The notes under the pieces are model-generated. The model had not been told where the DNA came from and ran no database searches. It was given only the letters and a program-made list of their open reading frames with translations. The position numbers were made by a program, and so were the translations under genes. A stretch of DNA of 64,000 bases, from the NCBI RefSeq assembly GCF_947241705.1, contig NC_079267.1, forward strand, positions 124,001 to 188,000, read 5' to 3'. Shown here piece after piece: positions 54,701-64,000 of the stretch; positions within the stretch are counted from its first letter, which is position 1, and every line of letters begins with the position of its first letter. Source of the DNA: Saccharomyces mikatae IFO 1815. Lineage: Eukaryota > Ascomycota > Saccharomycetes > Saccharomycetales > Saccharomycetaceae.

Positions 54701-56416
54701 ATGATTTTAACAAGGGTTTTCGACCTAGCAGAGAATTTTTGGTTAAAGTATTGGTCAGAGTCCAACGAAAGGAATGGTTCGAACGAAAGGGTTTGGATGT
54801 TTGTTGGTGTATATTCCTTAATTGGGGTAGGATCGGCCGCATTCAATAATCTAAGGAGCATTATGATGTTATTGTATTGTTCTATTAGGGGCTCTAAGAA
54901 ACTTCATGAAAGTATGGCAAAATCTGTAATCAAAAGCCCTATGATTTTTTTTGAGACTACTCCTGTTGGAAGAATTATAAACAGATTTTCATCTGATATG
55001 GATGCAGTAGATAGTAGTCTACAGTATATCTTCTCTTTTTTCTTCAAGTCAATACTCACCTATTTGGTTACTGTTATACTGGTTGGATACAACATGCCAT
55101 GGTTTTTAGTGTTCAATATGTTCTTGTTGGGAATTTATATTTACTACCAAACATTTTACATTGTGCTGTCGAGAGAGTTAAAAAGATTAATCAGTATATC
55201 TTACTCCCCAATTATGTCGCTAATGAGTGAGAGCTTGAACGGTTATTCTATTATTGATGCGTACGACCATTTTGAGAGATTCATCTATCTAAACTATGAA
55301 AAAATTCAATATAATATCGATTTCGTCTTTAACTTTAGGTCAACGAATAGGTGGTTGTCCGTCAGATTACAAACTATCGGTGCTACGATTGTTTTAGCTA
55401 CTGCAATGCTGACATTAGCGACGATGAATACCAAGAAGCAACTAAGTTCAGGTATGGTTGGTTTGTTGATGAGCTACTCATTAGAGGTCACAGGTTCATT
55501 GACTTGGATCGTGAGGACTACTGTAATGATTGAAACCAACATCGTATCAGTGGAAAGAATCGTTGAGTATTGCGAATTACCATCTGAAGCCCAATCCATT
55601 AATCCTGAAAAAAGGCCGGATAAAAACTGGCCATCGAGAGGTAGTATTGAATTTAAAGATTATTCTACGAAATACAGAGAAAATTTGGATCCAGTGCTAA
55701 AAGATATTAATGTGAAGATTGAACCCTGTGAAAAGGTTGGTATTGTTGGAAGGACAGGTGCAGGAAAATCAACACTAAGTCTGGCGTTGTTTAGAATATT
55801 AGAACCTACTGAAGGCAAAATTATCATTGACGGCATTAATATATCTGATCTAGGTTTATTTGATTTGAGAAGTCATTTGGCCATCATTCCTCAGGATGCA
55901 CAAGCTTTTGAAGGTACAGTAAAGACCAATTTGGATCCTTTTAATCGTTACTCGGAGGACGAACTTAAGAAGGCCGTTGAACTAGCACATTTAAAGCCTC
56001 ATTTGGAGAAAATGCTTGAAAATGAACCAAGTGATAGTGAAGAAAGTTGCGACATTAAAGATATCCTGGATGTCAAGATTAATGAGAATGGTAGTAATTT
56101 GTCAGTAGGACAAAGACAGCTACTATGTCTGGCAAGAGCGCTGCTGAACCGCTCCAAAATACTGGTACTTGATGAAGCAACAGCTTCTATAGATATGGAA
56201 ACAGACAAAATCATTCAAGATACCATCAGAAGAGAATTTAAGGACCGTACGATTTTAACGATTGCGCATCGTATTGACACTGTTTTGGATAGTGATAAAA
56301 TCATTGTTCTTGATGAGGGCAGTGTGAAAGAATTCGACTCACCCTCAAAACTACTATCCAATAAAGCATCCATATTTTACAGCCTCTGTGAGAAAGGTGG
56401 GTATTTGAAACAATAA
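51743..56416 (+). CDS. BPT1: Bpt1, vacuolar ABCC transporter
   Basis: A 1557-residue MRP/ABCC protein (1559 in S. cerevisiae). Order: extra N-terminal membrane domain TMD0 (residues 1-200), linker, TMD1, NBD1 with Walker A GRVGAGKST (672-680, lysine 678) and signature LSGGQKA, a phospho-type linker with RRASLA, TMD2, and NBD2 with Walker A GRTGAGKST (1336-1344, lysine 1342) and signature LSVGQRQ. It moves bilirubin, glutathione conjugates and cadmium-glutathione into the vacuole, overlapping with Ycf1. It is tandem after SDC25 and before EMC6. Confidence 0.96.
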   Translation: MSSLRVTDACPYGYRPYPDNTTNALNPCFLSIVSAWLAVFFLLIGSCQLWKLYKNERVPTRFKDFPIFLSKISSRHLMHLTNVGFQCTLIICQLALVAQSSDRVYPSILKKALCLNLLFNLGISLPTQYLMYFKSTYSMGNQLFYYLFQIFLQLFLIVQRYYHSSSNKKLTMISGQTAMILELLLLFNSVAIFVYDLCFFEPVNELIEYYKENGWYPPVHVLSYITFIWMNKLIVDTYRNKKIKDPNKLPLPPVDLNIRSISKELKGNWELEKWLNRNSLWRAIWKSFGRAISIAMLYETTSDLLSVVQPQFLRIFIDSFNPETSSKYPPLNGVFIALTLFVISVVSVFLTNQFYIGIFEAGLGIRGSLASLVYQKSLRLTLAERNNKSTGDILNLMSVDVLRIQRFFENAQTIIGAPIQVIVVLTSLYWLLGKAVIGGLITMAIMMPINAFLSRKVKKLSKTQMRYKDMRIKTITELLNAIKSIKLYAWEEPMMKRLNHVRNDMELKNFRKIGIVSNLIYFAWNCVPLMVACSTFGLFSLFNDSPLSPAIVFPSLSLFNILNSAIYSVPSMINTIIETSVSMKRLKSFLLSDEIDDSFIERIDPSVDERTLPVIEMNNITFLWKSKEALASSQLENNSRADEESAMGSSQIALKNIDHFEAKRGNLVCIVGRVGAGKSTFLKAILGQLPCMSGSKESIPPKLIIRSSSLAYCSQESWIMNASVKENILFGHKFDKAYYDLTIKACQLLPDLRILPDGDETLVGEKGISLSGGQKARLSLARAVYSRADIYLLDDILSAVDAEVSKNIIEYVLIGKKALLKNKTIILTTNTVSILKHSQMIYALENGEIVEQGNYDSVMNRENSTSKLKKLLEEFDSPIDKGNENDTHTGHRSESDIDEPLQLKVVESETEDEVITDSELELIKTKSRRASLATLRPRPFVGAQLDSAKKTAQEAEKTEVGRVKTKVYLAYIKACGVLGVVLFFLFMILTRVFDLAENFWLKYWSESNERNGSNERVWMFVGVYSLIGVGSAAFNNLRSIMMLLYCSIRGSKKLHESMAKSVIKSPMIFFETTPVGRIINRFSSDMDAVDSSLQYIFSFFFKSILTYLVTVILVGYNMPWFLVFNMFLLGIYIYYQTFYIVLSRELKRLISISYSPIMSLMSESLNGYSIIDAYDHFERFIYLNYEKIQYNIDFVFNFRSTNRWLSVRLQTIGATIVLATAMLTLATMNTKKQLSSGMVGLLMSYSLEVTGSLTWIVRTTVMIETNIVSVERIVEYCELPSEAQSINPEKRPDKNWPSRGSIEFKDYSTKYRENLDPVLKDINVKIEPCEKVGIVGRTGAGKSTLSLALFRILEPTEGKIIIDGINISDLGLFDLRSHLAIIPQDAQAFEGTVKTNLDPFNRYSEDELKKAVELAHLKPHLEKMLENEPSDSEESCDIKDILDVKINENGSNLSVGQRQLLCLARALLNRSKILVLDEATASIDMETDKIIQDTIRREFKDRTILTIAHRIDTVLDSDKIIVLDEGSVKEFDSPSKLLSNKASIFYSLCEKGGYLKQ

Positions 56417-56629
56417 TCTTGGTTGTAATAAGTAAGATGCTTAGAATATCTCATGTATTGTATATATCTATGATCATAGTTTTTATTGTTCTTTCCTCTC
56501 TTCTTCCAATCCGGGTAATCGTATGAGAGGCTGTCAAGGCAATAGATGAAGAATACAACCCAATTTATAGTTGTTTTGGATCTCTCAGGTAACGTTTTAA
56601 GAAGACAGTGACAAATACTTACAAGAGAT

Positions 56630-56956
56630 ATGAGCTCAAATGAAGAGGCCTTTAGTCAGATAAACGCAACGCCGAATGTGGTTGATAACAAAAAGCGTTT
56701 GCTATTCGTCCAAGATAGCTCTGCGCTAGTTCTGGGGCTTGTTGCGGGGTTTTTGCAGATTGAATCAATCCACGGCTTTACTTGGTTTCTAGTCCTGTAC
56801 AACTTGATTAATGTCATATACATTGTTTGGATCTGTCAACTACAACCAGGAAAGTTCTATCGAAGCCCACTTCAAGATATTTTTTTTGAATCGTTTTTTA
56901 GAGAAATAACTGGGTTTGTCATGGCATGGACATTTGGATACGCTCTAATTGGATGA
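56630..56956 (+). CDS. EMC6: Emc6, ER membrane complex subunit
   Basis: A 108-residue protein with the S. cerevisiae length. A polar N-terminus of about 35 residues is followed by hydrophobic segments at about 36-52, 56-75 and 88-107, matching the three-helix Emc6 fold. Emc6 is part of the membrane core of the EMC insertase, which inserts tail-anchored and multipass proteins. It starts 213 bp after BPT1 on the same strand and converges on PUF3. Confidence 0.94.
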   Translation: MSSNEEAFSQINATPNVVDNKKRLLFVQDSSALVLGLVAGFLQIESIHGFTWFLVLYNLINVIYIVWICQLQPGKFYRSPLQDIFFESFFREITGFVMAWTFGYALIG

Positions 56957-57357
56957 AGAGGTATGAGTACTGTTGCTGTAAACAGTTAGAAGTATGGTTA
57001 ATTTATTATGTACAGTAAATAGAAAGTTATATTTTTTTTCAGATTTTTTAGTTCCTTTTGCACAGAAAGACTATGACGACGACAGTAACTCACATCAAAG
57101 ATTTCGAATAAAAAGTTATTTTAAATCCTTAATCATTAGTACAAATAAGAAAGGCGCGAGAGTGTGAATATCTTTCAGTGAAATAGTAAAGAGATACAAA
57201 AAATAGGTAACGGAGAAGCAAATAATGAATATAGGGGAACATAAATGTTATGGACAAGAGTAAATATCAAAATAAGAGACAAAAGGGAGCAGAAGAAAAT
57301 GAATGAAAAAGGAAAAAGAAATAGAAAAAAGGCAGGGGTTGATGAAGTTAGCACCAG
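56957..57357. other. EMC6/PUF3 convergent spacer
   Basis: A 401-bp spacer of purine-rich, A-rich sequence with both 3' ends. No gene is recognised. Confidence 0.5.
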
Positions 57358-59967
57358 TTACACCTCTGCATTTTCGACCAATGCTGCAAGTTTTTCGACA
57401 CTGGCTAAATGCCTATTCCCCAAAGAGTTAGATTTGTTTAGCTTATCCAAATAGGCTCTAATTGCAATGACGATTAATTTCTTACCTTCACCCTCAGAAA
57501 CATTGACCAGTTTTTGGATAACATAGTTGGCAAATTGATCTTTGATCATTAAAATCATTGGAGAATCGTCTTCCAAATTTAAAGCATGATTCTTGTCTTT
57601 TGGTAAAATCTTGGACATTATTAGATCCTTCTGATCTTTGGAGCCATAAAGGATAGATTTTTCGACCACGTTGGATGCGAATTTATGTTTTGAATATTCG
57701 ACAACATTATTGGCCACAGTCTCTATAATTTCTTGTTTAACGTCGACCATTTCCTTATTGGTGAATTGGTTTTGTTGTAAAATGTATTGAATAACGTAGT
57801 TACCGTATTGGTCTTGAATCAGATATGGTATGAAATCTTTCAATTCATTTAGAATGCTACACTGATCATTACTCGAACCAAATTCCAACAACCTTTGGAT
57901 GACTCTACAGCCGTAAGAGTGAGTGGAGAGGTGGTATATATGGCCAGTTAAAGAACTTAAAATAAAGGGCAATTTTTCTATAGGAATTGTCTCAATGGCC
58001 TTTTGGATGACGTGATTACCGTTCTGATCTTTAATCATTTGCAAAACAGAATCAGATAATTCCAGGACCAACTCGATTCTTTGCTTGGAGTCGATAAATT
58101 CTAGAGCTTTTTGAATGACACGGCATGCGTACATTTGCAAAGATAACTGCTTCATGTGACCTTTGAATTGTTCCACTAAAGCATCTTTCTGAATCTTGCT
58201 ACCAAATTCAAAGAATTTTTGTATAACATAGTTACCAAATACATCATTTGATAGCTCAATGGCATCATCACGAATTTCATTGAATATTACTTCCTTTTCA
58301 GAAGCTGGTGAAGTGGCCAATTCACGCTGAATGAATCGTGAACCATGTTGGTCTTTGCAAAACTCTAAAGAATGGCCAAAGATGTCTTTTAATGACATAC
58401 TTGAATTCGAATTTTTGTCAGAGCCACTACTTCTTAGTTGCTCTAACAATGGCGACCGGTGATACATTTGTTGCTGTTGCTGGTGTGGTGAGCTTTGAGG
58501 TTGAGATTGAGATTGAGATTTATGACTATTACCTGTTGACTCACTGGACTTGGAGGATGCGTTCTTTTTGGAAGAGCTTTTAGGGGTGGACAAGTTTTCC
58601 AAATAAGGGTTTGCCTGTTTGTTTGTGTTGTTGGTGTTATTTGCAGGATGATTCTTGTTGTTCCTTTTCTTAAAATTTTTTTCTTCCTTAGTGTGTACCT
58701 TGACAGGTATATGGGTTGGAGAGGGGTAGTAAATATAAGGATTCTCCTGCTGCTGCGGTTGGTCTTGTTGCTGCTGCTGCTGATGTTGTTGCTGGGTAGC
58801 AGATGGTGTTGGTGGTGGCATAAACATCATTGGGTTAGGATAGGGAAATGAAAACGGAGTATTGTTTGGTGGAGAAGAAGGTGAAGAGACAGAAGAAGGT
58901 CTGTTTGCTTTCTTCTTCTTTTTACCGCCAGCGTTTTCAGTGTCTTCATTCGTAGGAATTTGTACTGAAATCATTTGGGAAATGAAATTTGAGGGGGACC
59001 CGATTAAATAATTGGGGAAGTTTTGGTACTGAGGGCCCTGATGGAATTGGTTCGGTGGAAAGCCATTTATGTACGAGGGAAAATTATTGTTTGCAAGTCC
59101 ATCTTGTTGGTTGGGCACCAACACGTTGGAGGCGCCAACACCTGCAGGGCTGTTACTAGGTCTGAACACCGGAGTATTAGCCACGTTCCAAATATTTCTT
59201 TTAGGGTAATGAGCATTTTCTGACTCCAAAGACGCGGAAGAACCTGAATTTGAACTAGAATGGTAAAGCGAGCCACTGTTCGTGGTATTCCTATTCAAAT
59301 TATTGGAGTTTGCATCAGATTGGACAGTTTGCTCGAAAGTACTTTGCGTGTCTAAGCTAGCGTTAGAAACACTTTCTGGAATGAACTGGGACTGATTAGC
59401 GGTAACTTCGGGCCTATCTTGAGATTCCAGTTCCCTTGTACCGTCAATTAAGGACTTCCCGAATTTCTCGAAAAATCCCTCCCCGCCAGAATTATTGTTT
59501 TCATTGCCATTGTAGTAAACAGGTCCAGCAATGGAAGCTGAATATTGGCCCAAAAGATGGTTGACTTTATTGTTTTTCCCAAGATTACCCGCAGCATTGT
59601 GCGTTTGATAGTTGTTATGAGATGCAGATGACAGGGAGGAAGTATCGTTTGATCTGTAGTGGTAGTAGTTACTGCCGTTGCCAAAAAACTTCTTGGAGTT
59701 CGTGGAAAACGGCGGAGCAGTACCGACGGATAGTGCGGTTTTCTTAAATATCGGCGAAGACTCACTGGAACCGTGAAGTAGTAAGATGTCAGAGTCTATA
59801 TCGTTTGATGTAGTAAAGCTCGACCTTCTGAAGCCACCGATCTGCTGCGAGCCAGCAGTAGCGCTACCCACAATGGCTGTGGCCTGGCTGCCGTTGTTGT
59901 TCCCATTGGATAGGGCGCTTAAAGAAGACACTATAGAGGCGAGTTCCATATCCATGTCCATATCCAT
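57358..59967 (-). CDS. PUF3: Puf3, Pumilio RNA-binding regulator of mitochondrial mRNAs
   Basis: An 869-residue protein (879 in S. cerevisiae). The start is MDMDMDMELAS, a Met-Asp run shorter than remembered in S. cerevisiae. About 500 residues of disordered Asn/Gln/Ser/Pro-rich sequence follow, with glutamine runs near 395-410 and 500-510. Eight Pumilio repeats make up the C-terminal 340 residues; typical recognition helices are DQHGSRFIQR, NYVIQKFFE, CRVIQKALE, NHVIQKAIE and CRVIQRLLE. Puf3 binds UGUANAUA in 3'UTRs of nuclear mRNAs for mitochondrial proteins and shifts between promoting decay and translation. Confidence 0.97.
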   Translation of the reverse strand: MDMDMDMELASIVSSLSALSNGNNNGSQATAIVGSATAGSQQIGGFRRSSFTTSNDIDSDILLLHGSSESSPIFKKTALSVGTAPPFSTNSKKFFGNGSNYYHYRSNDTSSLSSASHNNYQTHNAAGNLGKNNKVNHLLGQYSASIAGPVYYNGNENNNSGGEGFFEKFGKSLIDGTRELESQDRPEVTANQSQFIPESVSNASLDTQSTFEQTVQSDANSNNLNRNTTNSGSLYHSSSNSGSSASLESENAHYPKRNIWNVANTPVFRPSNSPAGVGASNVLVPNQQDGLANNNFPSYINGFPPNQFHQGPQYQNFPNYLIGSPSNFISQMISVQIPTNEDTENAGGKKKKKANRPSSVSSPSSPPNNTPFSFPYPNPMMFMPPPTPSATQQQHQQQQQQDQPQQQENPYIYYPSPTHIPVKVHTKEEKNFKKRNNKNHPANNTNNTNKQANPYLENLSTPKSSSKKNASSKSSESTGNSHKSQSQSQPQSSPHQQQQQMYHRSPLLEQLRSSGSDKNSNSSMSLKDIFGHSLEFCKDQHGSRFIQRELATSPASEKEVIFNEIRDDAIELSNDVFGNYVIQKFFEFGSKIQKDALVEQFKGHMKQLSLQMYACRVIQKALEFIDSKQRIELVLELSDSVLQMIKDQNGNHVIQKAIETIPIEKLPFILSSLTGHIYHLSTHSYGCRVIQRLLEFGSSNDQCSILNELKDFIPYLIQDQYGNYVIQYILQQNQFTNKEMVDVKQEIIETVANNVVEYSKHKFASNVVEKSILYGSKDQKDLIMSKILPKDKNHALNLEDDSPMILMIKDQFANYVIQKLVNVSEGEGKKLIVIAIRAYLDKLNKSNSLGNRHLASVEKLAALVENAEV

Positions 59968-60643
59968 TTCCGTTTGTATTCGCGATATTGCGTTATTCTA
60001 AAGGGCCTAAAGGAATTTTTGTCTATTTTTTTGTTAACTTGTTTGTTTTTAAACTTATCAGTACCAGGAAAGCTTTCCTTTTCACTAACTTCCGATGTTC
60101 CTTTCTTCTCCTTATGTTTCTCTTTAAAGACCGAACGACTGGAAAGAATTAGTTAAGCAGTGTTGTACTATTTACAGTAGGTAGTCAAAATGTGTGTAGG
60201 CACCACTTCTTCTCTTTTTTCCTTCTTCTCTTTACTTTTTTTCCTCCTCTTATTTATCAACTTCTCACTATTCAATATATGTTCTTAATAGTGCGTACAG
60301 TTAGTGTTTTTAGGAAATTCTCTTCCTCTCTCCACAATTTTTAAAAAGAAAAAAGAAACGACGTCTGGGTAATTTCCGTGTATGGTGATCACCTTTTTAC
60401 AAAAAGCCCTTTTTTTCTTGCGCAAGACCTACCGCGAGTTTTTTAGGTCATATTGCAATGCCCTAGGGACCCTTTCTTCGAGAAGTTCTGGGACGGCCCG
60501 ATCGGGAAAGGCGTTCCTCTTTCGGACGTATCGCAGGCAACGCGCTAAAGCTTATTATATACGAGAAAAGAAACGGGAAGGAACGAAGAAAAGATGAAAA
60601 ATGCAGCGATAAAGTGATATTGTGGTTAATCTTAGTGTATATA

Positions 60644-60681
<38 letters not shown>

Positions 60682-60774
60682 CTACCGTCTATACACAAAA
60701 CACTCTTCTTCGTGTAGATCGCTGCAGATAAAGAATATATATTTATAAGTATATTTACGGCAAAAAATTACACG
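59968..60774. promoter_or_regulatory. PUF3/YEH1 divergent intergenic region
   Basis: An 807-bp spacer with pyrimidine-rich tracts near PUF3 and an alternating AT tract listed separately. No specific factor site stands out. Confidence 0.5.
60638..60680. repeat. AT dinucleotide microsatellite
   Basis: An alternating TA run, broken once by TTT, that ends about 95 bp before the YEH1 ATG. Confidence 0.85.
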
Positions 60775-62496
60775 ATGGGTGTCTCCACGGTTTTGAAAAG
60801 GGCTAGGAATTTACTAGCGACGTTCATAGTATGCTGTTTCATGGCAGTGGTGCTTGTTCTGGCGCTGGTACGTCATTTCATCAATGAGCACAGAGACACT
60901 AGAAGCTCATCGACCCAAATCGAGGTTAACGACGAGAGTAAAAGAAATGTACACCATGATCACGTTCTTACAAAGACTAATGCTTACTCGACGCCATTCC
61001 TCGATTTGGAACATGACAAAAAAAACGGCATCGTCTACGATCATACGAGGACGGTGATCCGCAAAAAGAATCGCGAGGAGGGGCCTTCGTCCCTGCATAA
61101 GAATCTTTTTCACAAATTTTTGACAAAGCTCATTTTCAGGTTCATCGAGAAGGAAAAGGTTGCCGGAAGTGTGAGGCAGGGAAAGTTCAATAACAGTAAT
61201 AATGAGATTGCCAATCATGAACCAATTTTTGAAAAAATTCCAGTTCATTCGGACGATCCGCTACAGAATCTGGTTTTGTCGGAGGATTTGGCTTTAGTTC
61301 CCAATCTCAATTACTATTTCAACCAGTACAATATCCAAATAGAGGAGTTTCGATTAGAGACTGAAGACGGATTTGTTATAGATTTGTGGCATTTGATACC
61401 AAAATACAGCACGACAGATTCTGACGAGAAGAAGAAGCCACCAATTTTGATGTTACATGGTCTTTTGCAAAGTAGTGGCTCGTTTGCATCCAATGGTAGA
61501 AAATCCCTGGCATATTTTCTGTATCAGTCCGGTTACGACATATGGTTAGGAAATAACAGATGTGGGTTTAGGCCTGAATGGAACGATGCGAAACTACCAA
61601 CGGTAGCTTCTAAGTGGGACTGGGATCTTCGCGAAATGGTTAAGTATGATCTAACTTTACTAATTGATACTGTCTTATCTAAGACGCAGTTCGAAAAACT
61701 TACTTTGATCTCGCATTCTCAGGGTACTACGCAGGGTTTTATGGGCCTGGTCAATGAAGACAAGTTTTTCCCTCCCGGTTCAGGATCCAAGGAATCATTC
61801 TTTACCTCTAAGATCGCCAACTATATTGCTTTGGCCCCTGCAGTGTATCCAGGTCCCTTACTAAACGAGAAACTGTTTGTCAATCTCATGACAAAGGAAA
61901 TCGACAATCCCTGGTTCTTTGGTGAAACAAGTTTTTTCGAAATAATGATGATCGTAAGAAATCTATGTGTTGGTGAGAGTTTGTTTTCCTTTGTCTGTTA
62001 CACTATCTTCAACTACCTGTTTGATTGGAACGATACCCTCTGGGATACCGCATTAAGGGATCGCCATTTCCTATTTTCCCCAGTTCATGTTTCAGTGAAA
62101 TTAATGCAATGGTGGCTGTCGCCCGACCCTAACAAAATAAGTTTTAAGTTCGGTTCCCATAAGATGTTTCCTGATAACGTTAAATGGTTTTCAGACGCAT
62201 CGAAAGCTCCAAACATCTACTTGTTTGTTCCGAAGCAAGATAGATTGGTGGATGGTGAAAGATTAATCAATCATTTCGTTAACGTAGAGTCAAATGTCAA
62301 CTACAAGATCTGGTACATCGATGAGTATGCTCACATCGATGTTCTATGGGCACATGACGTCATAGAAAGAATTGGGAAACCAATTTTACAGAATTTGAAT
62401 AACTATTACTCCAAGAAGCCATCTAGTGCGTTTGAAAGTGATTGTTCCGATACAGAGGTGGAAACAGAGTTGGAGATGGTTAATGAGAAGGCTTGA
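60775..62496 (+). CDS. YEH1: Yeh1, steryl ester hydrolase
   Basis: A 573-residue lipase of the acid-lipase group, same length as S. cerevisiae Yeh1. One hydrophobic segment at about residues 14-33 (LATFIVCCFMAVVLVLALV) anchors it to lipid droplets. A basic, polar linker is followed by the alpha/beta hydrolase domain: oxyanion region LMLHGLLQSSGSF, nucleophile elbow SHSQG with serine 315, and a late catalytic His in DEYAHIDVLWAHDV. The elbow has Ser in place of the usual first Gly. It releases sterol and fatty acid from stored steryl esters, especially under heme deficiency. The tail is acidic. Confidence 0.95.
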   Translation: MGVSTVLKRARNLLATFIVCCFMAVVLVLALVRHFINEHRDTRSSSTQIEVNDESKRNVHHDHVLTKTNAYSTPFLDLEHDKKNGIVYDHTRTVIRKKNREEGPSSLHKNLFHKFLTKLIFRFIEKEKVAGSVRQGKFNNSNNEIANHEPIFEKIPVHSDDPLQNLVLSEDLALVPNLNYYFNQYNIQIEEFRLETEDGFVIDLWHLIPKYSTTDSDEKKKPPILMLHGLLQSSGSFASNGRKSLAYFLYQSGYDIWLGNNRCGFRPEWNDAKLPTVASKWDWDLREMVKYDLTLLIDTVLSKTQFEKLTLISHSQGTTQGFMGLVNEDKFFPPGSGSKESFFTSKIANYIALAPAVYPGPLLNEKLFVNLMTKEIDNPWFFGETSFFEIMMIVRNLCVGESLFSFVCYTIFNYLFDWNDTLWDTALRDRHFLFSPVHVSVKLMQWWLSPDPNKISFKFGSHKMFPDNVKWFSDASKAPNIYLFVPKQDRLVDGERLINHFVNVESNVNYKIWYIDEYAHIDVLWAHDVIERIGKPILQNLNNYYSKKPSSAFESDCSDTEVETELEMVNEKA

Positions 62497-62655
62497 AGAA
62501 CAGGCATGATATAGGCTAATATAATTTATACTTGGGAGTTAATAGATAGAAGGCTAGTAAGTTTTTAGTTTTTGATTTTTTTTTTTTTGAAAGCACTCTG
62601 GCACATAATGTTTATATATGGTTGTAATTTTTCGTGTGACACGATTCATTTTTTC

Positions 62656-62666
62656 TGAAAAATTTT
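62656..62666 (+). promoter_or_regulatory. RRPE element upstream of SOF1
   Basis: TGAAAAATTTT, an exact RRPE, 112 bp before the SOF1 ATG and paired with the PAC core downstream. Confidence 0.78.
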
Positions 62667-62683
62667 GATATCAAGAGAAATAT

Positions 62684-62690
62684 CGATGAG
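62684..62690 (+). promoter_or_regulatory. PAC element upstream of SOF1
   Basis: CGATGAG, a PAC core, 84 bp before the SOF1 ATG and 17 bp after the RRPE. This is the same arrangement as in the RIX7/IRC19 promoter. Confidence 0.75.
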
Positions 62691-62767
62691 ATTGTATTAT
62701 ACTAGTACTATGTAACTACATACAACTGCGATAGATTATACATATTTACATAGATAAAGCAATAAAA

Positions 62768-64000
62768 ATGAAGATTAAAACTATTAGGAGAAGTGCTGAT
62801 GACTATGTCCCTGTTAAAAGTACTCAGGAATCACAAATGCCCAGGAATCTGAACCCTGAATTGCATCCTTTTGAAAGAGCACGTGAATATACCAAAGCTT
62901 TGAACGCTACCAAATTGGAAAGAATGTTCGCTAAACCTTTTGTGGGACAATTAGGATATGGTCATAGAGATGGTGTTTATGCTATTGCCAAGAATTACGG
63001 TAGTTTAAATAAACTGGCCACAGGTTCCGCAGATGGTGTAATTAAATACTGGAACATGTCGACGAGAGAAGAGTTTGTCTCCTTTAAGGCTCACTATGGG
63101 CTCATTACTGGTCTTTGTGTTACACAGCCTCGTTTTCATGACAAAAAACCAGATTTAAAGAATCAAAACTTTATGTTATCTTGCAGTGATGACAAAACCG
63201 TTAAACTATGGTCGATAAACGTTGATGACTTTTCCAATAAAAGCTCCAGTGATAATGATTCAGTTACTAACGAGGAGGGCTTGGTCCGTACTTTTGACGG
63301 GGAATCCGCATTCCAAGGTATCGACTCACACAGAGAAAATTCCACGTTTGCCACAGGTGGAGCCAAGATTCATCTATGGGATGTTAATAGATTGAAGCCG
63401 GTTTCTAACCTTTCATGGGGAGCAGATAACATCACTAGTGTTAAATTCAACCAAAGTGAAACCGACATCTTGGCCAGTACTGGTAGTGATAATTCAATTG
63501 TTCTTTATGATCTGAGAACAAACTCTCCGACACAGAAGATTGTCCAAACAATGAGGACGAATGCTATTTGTTGGAATCCAATGGAGGCTTTTAATTTTGT
63601 GACTGCCAATGAAGATCATAATGCCTATTATTATGATATGAGAAATCTATCGCGTTCATTAAATGTATTTAAGGATCACGTCAGCGCAGTAATGGATGTT
63701 GATTTTTCTCCTACGGGGGATGAGATTGTTACTGGTTCATATGACAAGAGTATTAGAATATATAAAACAAATCATGGACATTCAAGAGAAATCTATCATA
63801 CGAAGAGAATGCAGCATGTCTTCCAGGTTAAGTATTCCATGGATGCCAAGTATATTATCAGTGGATCTGATGATGGGAATGTTAGATTGTGGAGAAGCAA
63901 AGCTTGGGAAAGGTCAAATGTTAAAACTACCCGTGAGAAAAATAAGTTAGAATATGACGAAAAATTGAAGGAAAGATTTAGACATATGCCAGAAATCAAA
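62768..64000 (+). CDS. SOF1: Sof1, U3 snoRNP WD-repeat protein (runs off the window)
   Basis: The ATG at 62768 opens a frame to the window edge, covering the first 411 of about 489 residues. It begins MKIKTIRRSADDYVP, followed by WD repeats from about residue 60: GSADGVIKYWN, SCSDDKTVKLWS, GGAKIHLWDV, GSDNSIVLYDL, GSYDKSIRIYK and GSDDGNVRLWR. The basic Sof1-like extension begins at the edge (REKNKLEYDEKLKERFRHMP). Sof1 is a component of the U3-containing small-subunit processome needed for 18S rRNA. Confidence 0.95.
   Translation, partial: MKIKTIRRSADDYVPVKSTQESQMPRNLNPELHPFERAREYTKALNATKLERMFAKPFVGQLGYGHRDGVYAIAKNYGSLNKLATGSADGVIKYWNMSTREEFVSFKAHYGLITGLCVTQPRFHDKKPDLKNQNFMLSCSDDKTVKLWSINVDDFSNKSSSDNDSVTNEEGLVRTFDGESAFQGIDSHRENSTFATGGAKIHLWDVNRLKPVSNLSWGADNITSVKFNQSETDILASTGSDNSIVLYDLRTNSPTQKIVQTMRTNAICWNPMEAFNFVTANEDHNAYYYDMRNLSRSLNVFKDHVSAVMDVDFSPTGDEIVTGSYDKSIRIYKTNHGHSREIYHTKRMQHVFQVKYSMDAKYIISGSDDGNVRLWRSKAWERSNVKTTREKNKLEYDEKLKERFRHMPEIK

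Overview
This is budding-yeast nuclear DNA from the genus Saccharomyces. It matches, gene for gene and strand for strand, the left arm of S. cerevisiae chromosome XII from PRP19 (YLL036C) to SOF1 (YLL011W). Protein lengths are close to the S. cerevisiae ones I remember: Hsp104 908, Ssa2 639, Gpi13 1017, Rix7 837, Grc3 632, Dps1 557 residues. It is not the reference strain. Hsp104 and Ssa2 differ from remembered S. cerevisiae sequences at only a few positions, but the Cox19 tail, the Hif1 N-terminus, Prp19 and Spa2 differ clearly. A sister species in the sensu stricto group is most likely; I cannot say which without alignment.

Layout, left to right: PRP19 (partial, -), GRC3 (+), RIX7 (-), IRC19 (+), YLL032C (-), GPI13 (-), FRA1 (+), TPO1 (+), ISA1 (+), HSP104 (+). 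Then comes a gene-poor stretch of about 5 kb with two head-to-tail delta LTRs, a sigma LTR remnant, an intron-containing tRNA-Pro(UGG) and a decayed Ty4-family internal fragment. It is followed by PAU17 (+), SSA2 (-), POM33 (-), HIF1 (-), SPA2 (+), KNS1 (-), COX19 (-), DPS1 (-), SDC25 (+), BPT1 (+), EMC6 (+), PUF3 (-), YEH1 (+) and SOF1 (+, partial).

These are mostly unlinked housekeeping genes, not an operon-like system. Some functional themes recur. GRC3, RIX7 and SOF1 serve ribosome biogenesis, and the RIX7/IRC19 and SOF1 promoters carry the paired PAC and RRPE motifs of that regulon. HSP104 and SSA2 are cooperating disaggregase and Hsp70 chaperones, both with heat-shock elements. FRA1 and ISA1 belong to iron and Fe-S metabolism. 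TPO1 and BPT1 are detoxification transporters, and the TPO1 promoter has Pdr1/Pdr3 sites.

Most worth a second look: a regular 20-copy heptapeptide minisatellite in SPA2; a HIF1 frame with no ATG at the expected start; an uninterrupted SDC25; the fossil cluster beside the tRNA; two perfect URS1 (Ume6) sites; and a 1.9-kb gap between COX19 and DPS1 with no recognisable gene. I found no clearly new biological system.
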